Positions 6,001 to 8,153 of a DNA stretch of 8,153 nucleotides are shown here, piece by piece. Under the pieces are notes generated by a model, which did no database searches, was not told where the DNA came from, and was given only the letters and a program-made list of their open reading frames with translations. Each line of letters starts with the position of its first letter. The first letter of the stretch is position 1. This DNA comes from JAWBSP01 sp964632175. Its GTDB lineage: Archaea; Hadarchaeota; Hadarchaeia; Hadarchaeales; JAWBSP01. The DNA is taken from the NCBI GenBank assembly GCA_964632175.1, contig CAZWBJ010000032.1, positions 1 through 8,153 of the forward strand, given 5' to 3'. Both the position numbers and the translations under genes were made by a program.

Positions 6001-8153
6001 CTCCCGTGGGGGAATTGGAGAGATCAATCACATAGCTCCAGCTGAAGGCCTGAACGTTCTCCTTCGTCACCAGTCCGTTGGCGGGGGTGCCCAAGGTGGT
6101 GGTCTGGGGAGAAACTGTGTCAACCAGGAAGTTGAAAACGCCAGAGTTCTCCCCCACGTTGCCCGCCTTGTCCTTCGCCCGAACCTTCCAGTAATACCTC
6201 TCGTCGGGAAGGGTGACTTCCCTGTAATTGACACTCGCGATGTAGGAAGAGTAGGAGCTGAAATCTGAATCGTTGTCGATGAAAAGGGCATACTCCTCAA
6301 TTCCGGAAAGGTCGGCCGGGACCGTCCAAGTGAAGGCTACCACACTTGCGTTCAGCATCTTCCCGTTGTCTGGAGTTAGCGGGATGGGTGGAGCCGGGGG
6401 AGTGGTGTCCACGATGAACCACCAAGTTGTAGACCAGTCGCCAGCGTTCCCCGCCCAGTCCCAGGCCCTCACCCTGTAGTACCACTTGTTGTCGGGGAAC
6501 CCTAGGGAAGGATAGTTTTCATCCACCCCGGGTTGGAAGAGCGTGTCGGTGCTGAACTGGATCAGGAAGGGGGAGCTGAAGTCATTGTCGTTGTCAATCC
6601 AGAGCTCGTACCTCCTCACGCCGGAGTTCTCCCCGGTGGGCGAGTTCGAGGTGTCAGTGGTGGCGGTCCACTGGATGGTGGGATTGACCTGCTTGGTTAT
6701 GAGGGTGTGCGAGGCGGAGAATGAAGGTGTTCCCGGAGAGACGGTGTCCACCATAAGGGCAAAGACGGAGGACCAGTCACCCCAGTGACCCAGCACATCC
6801 CTCGCCCTAACCTTCCAGAAGTAATTCTCGTCCGTGAGCTGGGCCACCACCTCCATCCAGTTCTCGAATACTATAGCCTCGTACTCCCTGCTGGTAAAGG
6901 AGGGATCGTTGTCCACCCAGAGTTCATACCTGTCCACACCTGCAAGGTCGTAGGGGGTACTCCAAGCAAGCAGGGGAGTGTTGTCTTTGGTGGAGGAGTT
7001 GTTGGCGGGGGAGAGCGGGGTGGGCGGCTCTGGCGGGGTGGTGTCCACGATCAACCACCAAGTTGTAGACCAGTCGCCAGCGTTCCCCGCCCAGTCCCAG
7101 GCCCTCACCCTCCAGCAGTAGTTCTCATCAGCAAACACCGAGAGGAAGGAATTCTCAGGATAGAACACGTTCTCCAAGTTCTCGGGGGAGCTAAAGTCTG
7201 GATCGTTATCCACCCAGATCTCATAACATCTTATCCCGGCCGCCTCACCTGTGGGCGAGCCCGACGTGTCAGTGGAGTGATACCAGCGGAAGGTTACCGT
7301 GATGTTGTCAGTTATGTATCCATTGGAGGGGGAAGACTTGGTGGGAGCGGAGGGCGGAACCGTGTCCCTGAGGAAGCTGAAGACTTGGGACCATTCTCCC
7401 GGGTTCCCCGCCACGTCGAAGGCCCTCACCCTCCAGAAGTAGTTCTCATCTGAGGTTATGCTCAACCAGATCCCGGTCGTGTAAATGTATTCCTCGGCGG
7501 TCGGGGAGGAGAAGTCGGGGTCGTTGTCCACCTGGATGTGGTAGTAATCGACGCCCGAGTAGTCGTCGGTGGAGGCGGACCAGCCGAAGTATATACTGGT
7601 CGCATTCGTCTTGCTTCCATCGGCGGGCTGCTGGAGGACGGGGGCGGAGGGCCCGGTGACATCGAGGATGAAGGTCCAGGGCGCCTGGTTCTCGCTCACG
7701 TTCCCCGCCCAGTCCCAGGCCCTCACGATCCACTGGTAAATTCCGGCGCTGAGAGAAACATCCTTGACCGTTCCGGTGATGGTGTTATCGTGGTGGGAGT
7801 AGGGCGGGACGAAACCATCGTTGTCAATAATGAGTTCGTAGTGGGCGAATCCCGCCTTTTCGCCAGTGGGTGAGGAGGAGTTGTCAGAGGATGAAGACCA
7901 GTTGAGGGTGATGGTGAGATTATTGTGCGCGTGACCATTCGAGGGTCCGACCTTCAGGGGGACGGTGGGGGGGACGGTGTCTAGGAGGAAGCTGAAGGTG
8001 GAGGAGAAGGGAGAGGGGAAGCCGAGGTACCAGCCCCTCACCCTCCAGAAGTAGTTCTCGTCCGGGAGTTCAAGAACCGGGACGTAGAAGTTCTCGAGGG
8101 TGTTCTCCCTCACCAGCCTCCCTCCGGAGTTGTCGAAGCTCGGGGTGTTGTCT
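1..8153 (-). CDS. Giant modular surface protein with FN3-like and Ig-like repeats and a C-terminal coiled coil (partial at both ends)
   Basis: The minus-strand frame covering positions 8152 down to 2 has 2717 consecutive sense codons; neither start nor stop is in the window. Residue numbers here count from 8152. Residues 1-1649 are FN3-like repeats with the recurring core YYWRVRAWDWAGN. Residues about 1650-2517 are Ig-like modules with signatures such as NPGESFTIFG and TDENGYY. Residues about 2518-2647 are an unassigned beta-rich segment, and residues about 2649-2717 are a coiled coil. No catalytic motif or membrane segment is visible. The composition is rich in Trp, Tyr, Asp, Asn, Ser and Thr, with many N-X-S/T sequons and few Cys, as in secreted or S-layer-type proteins. 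Arg is mostly AGG, which favours an archaeal host. Coding status is certain because repeat conservation is seen only in this frame. The role as adhesin, stalk or S-layer-associated protein is inference. Such repeats also occur in bacterial surface proteins. Confidence 0.95.
2..208 (-). other. C-terminal coiled coil, continuing beyond the window
   Basis: About 69 residues lack Pro and are rich in Ala, Gln, Glu and Leu. Hydrophobic residues recur at three- and four-residue spacing (for example VETMREAAINLQNAAAEA, SAVENMKQITSQLQEIVSGL and VRSLMELQQQLL). This is typical of a parallel oligomeric coiled coil. Aromatic residues and Cys are absent after the first Phe. It follows a long beta stalk, so it may trimerise or tetramerise the protein near its anchor. 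The membrane segment or sorting signal expected next would lie left of position 1 and is not seen. Confidence 0.75.
212..599 (-). other. Unrecognised beta-rich segment before the coiled coil
   Basis: Residues about 2518-2647 follow the last Ig-like unit and do not repeat any of its signatures. The segment is rich in aromatic residues (for example VFYENFENLSITF, YLQRYW, NYTIEAWDNTWDNTW). It alternates hydrophobic and polar residues as in beta strands, and it holds sequons at NLS and NYT. It ends at AEYDPLSA, where helix begins. It could be a membrane-proximal cap linking the beta stalk to the helical bundle. I do not recognise a family. Confidence 0.5.
248..274 (-). repeat. Perfect 12-bp tandem duplication with partial third unit
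   Basis: The unit ccaggtgttgtc occurs at 248-259 and 260-271, followed by cca at 272-274. On the coding strand this gives WDNTWDNTW, an in-frame four-residue duplication in the segment just before the coiled coil. Confidence 0.9.
600..3205 (-). repeat. About nine Ig-like / CARDB-like beta-sandwich modules
   Basis: Following the last FN3-like copy, units of about 80-110 residues begin at roughly 3205, 2935, 2647, 2329, 2026, 1726, 1399, 1114 and 835. Each tends to open with a V-x-L-x-L strand, then an Asp/Asn segment and NPGESFTIFG, NPGENFYLAV or NPGDNFTVFG. It continues with a PDN or VEN strand, often RTDENGYY or QTDENGCY, and ends in a strand like GDYIVAVSV. The same order is seen in archaeal extracellular Ig-like, Big or CARDB-type domains and in carboxypeptidase regulatory-like folds; which family fits best is not decidable by eye. 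Sequence similarity between units is much lower than among the FN3-like copies, so this array is older or less homogenised. Boundaries are accurate to about ten residues. Units 6 and 9 are the most divergent. Confidence 0.7.
3206..3529 (-). repeat. FN15: last FN3-like repeat before the module switch
   Basis: It starts DRVKPLPP and has a normal KITSDNTPFFQW strand. The acidic loop is IDNTPDF, the loop before SGVSYY is extended by DNTDLTPE, and the core is YYWRLAAVDRAGN. Its closing strand, FTFRVLDL, leads without spacer into the first Ig-like module at about 3205. Confidence 0.75.
3530..3865 (-). repeat. FN14: divergent FN3-like repeat
   Basis: The linker is DRTRPYGP instead of DTxPPxxP, and an acidic/Asn-rich loop (PENDAAENN) replaces the DG turn. 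The central strand reads SGIDRYQIQV and is followed by ARDENF where most copies have DNDPDF. The core YYWRVRAFDRA is followed by EPTIPGTW in place of the GN turn. It remains recognisable by strand order and spacing. Confidence 0.7.
3866..4207 (-). repeat. FN13: longest FN3-like repeat
   Basis: At 114 residues this is the longest copy. It has a full SPTGE loop (4088-4102) and an intact VDNDPDF loop. The extra length lies before the F-strand, in a Gly/Pro-rich segment (GDPGYPAGG). The core is YYFRVRALDRVGN, so the Trp of the YxWRVR motif is replaced by Phe and the WDWAGN Trp residues are lost. A lone Cys lies in the closing strand (SCTVW). Confidence 0.75.
4208..4510 (-). repeat. FN12: FN3-like repeat with an altered WDWAGN motif
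   Basis: A short copy without the SPTGE loop and with an intact VDNDADF segment. After YFWRVRAWD the usual WAGN is replaced by GVLGGTPKAG, a longer Gly-rich turn, before the closing strand SQVWNLLID. The change affects the turn after the F-strand only, and the frame stays open through it. Confidence 0.75.
4826..5158 (-). repeat. FN10: divergent FN3-like repeat
   Basis: It starts DLTPPAPP and has normal LLSPSDGS and WRVKARDNAGN segments. The middle is divergent: the SPTGE loop is absent, the region before the central strand reads ATDAWGIPKMGAY, and the acidic loop is reduced to DNSTAF. A longer segment with two His and a Cys (PYHWSLTCD) precedes the last strands. It breaks the long/short pattern seen in FN1-FN7. 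Confidence 0.7.
5159..5494 (-). repeat. FN9: atypical FN3-like repeat without the acidic loop
   Basis: This copy keeps the SPTGE loop (5345-5359) and ends with an unusual WRWWVRAWDWAGN core. The usual DNDPDF segment is replaced by IENVATGYR, and the linker after the DTVKP start is lengthened by an Asp/Asn-rich stretch. It is therefore a long copy (112 residues) that keeps the fold motifs but not the putative metal loop. Confidence 0.75.
6402..6475 (-). repeat. 74-bp near-identical direct repeat, copy 1
   Basis: It matches 7038-7111 at 73 of 74 positions by hand alignment; the single difference is at 6416 (g) against 7052 (c). It encodes the end of FN5 and the first residues of FN6, from RVRAWDWAGNAGDWSTTWW to the DTT linker. 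Identity falls off sharply on both sides. Confidence 0.9.
7038..7111 (-). repeat. 74-bp near-identical direct repeat, copy 2
   Basis: Partner of 6402-6475, with an offset of 636 bp, which equals the combined length of FN4 and FN5. It covers the end of FN3 and the start of FN4. The one base difference changes Phe to Leu in the closing strand (WWFIVD against WWLIVD). Confidence 0.9.
7982..8152 (-). repeat. FN0: partial FN3-like repeat at the N-terminal edge
   Basis: The first visible residues, DNTPSF, correspond to the DNDPDF position in the middle of a repeat, so at least the first half of this copy lies beyond 8153. The rest is a normal second half with ENYFWRVRGW. The AGN motif after it is replaced by YLGFPSPF. 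The protein therefore extends further towards its N-terminus, and this array is not complete. Confidence 0.8.

Larger units (their letters stand above)
3206..8152 (-). repeat. Array of fibronectin type III-like repeats: 15 complete and 1 partial
   Basis: Each copy runs from the Asp of a DTxPPxxP linker to the next such Asp. The fifteen complete copies (FN1-FN15) are 7981-7664, 7663-7367, 7366-7046, 7045-6749, 6748-6410, 6409-6122, 6121-5810, 5809-5495, 5494-5159, 5158-4826, 4825-4511, 4510-4208, 4207-3866, 3865-3530 and 3529-3206. FN0 (8152-7982) is the C-terminal part of a further copy. Order within a copy: Pro-rich linker, LSPxDG turn, DNTPxFxW strand, an optional SPTGE loop, SGVxYYELWVDNDPDF, then YYWRVRAWDWAGN and a closing LLVD strand. 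The Y-x-W-R-V-R-A motif followed by AGN resembles the F-strand and tyrosine corner of FN3 folds. Lengths of 96-114 residues fit an FN3 domain of about 90 plus linker. The FN3 label rests on pattern only; a related Ig-like fold is possible. Neighbouring copies abut with no separate spacer. Confidence 0.85.

Noticed and set aside
3206..8152. CRISPR array or tandem satellite DNA suggested by regular recurrence of similar blocks
   Set aside because: The period is about 290-340 bp, blocks are degenerate at third codon positions, and all copies are coding in one frame. These are protein domain repeats.
1..8153. Possible stop-codon recoding to explain why so large a gene lacks an obvious complete reading frame
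   Set aside because: Codon-by-codon reading found no TAA, TAG or TGA in the frame. The frame is simply open at both window ends.
1..8153. Recurrent gttctc and gttgtc hexamers as a DNA regulatory or uptake motif
   Set aside because: They sit in codon register and encode EN and DN. The same dipeptides are also written with other codons, so a protein-level cause is simpler.
1..8153. Several adjacent genes rather than one
   Set aside because: No stop occurs in the frame at any module boundary, and repeats run across each boundary without a gap, ribosome binding site or overlapping start.

Overview
The window lies entirely inside one very large gene on the minus strand. Reading the codons whose lowest plus-strand base is at position 2, 5, 8 and so on up to 8150 gives 2717 sense codons without a stop. 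Neither the start (beyond 8153) nor the stop (before position 1) is present. There is no second gene, RNA gene, mobile element, CRISPR array, promoter or terminator, and no intergenic DNA.

The product is a modular, almost certainly extracellular, all-beta repeat protein. Read from N- to C-terminus (high to low coordinates), it has four parts. First comes an array of fibronectin type III-like repeats (8152 to 3206): one partial and fifteen complete copies of 96-114 residues. Second is a run of about nine Ig-like/CARDB-like modules (3205 to about 600). Third is a beta-rich segment I do not recognise (about 599 to 212). Last is an Ala/Gln-rich coiled coil of about 69 residues (208 to 2) that runs off the edge. 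This layout suits a cell-surface stalk, adhesin or S-layer-associated protein held by its C-terminus, but the signal peptide and the anchor would both lie outside the window.

Several signs point to an archaeon: Arg is written mostly as AGG, ATA is used for Ile, N-X-S/T sequons are frequent, and the protein is a giant surface type with a C-terminal coiled coil. A bacterium cannot be excluded and no lineage can be named. The code is standard; no stop codon needs to be read as sense.

The most interesting signals are inside the repeats. Long copies carrying an SPTGE-type loop alternate with short copies lacking it. A 74-bp block matches at 73 positions between two repeats exactly 636 bp (two repeats) apart. 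A recurring D-x-D-x-D loop looks like a possible metal site and is lost in particular copies. Together these suggest growth by two-repeat steps followed by decay towards the junction with the Ig-like modules. Function beyond surface exposure is not determinable from this fragment.
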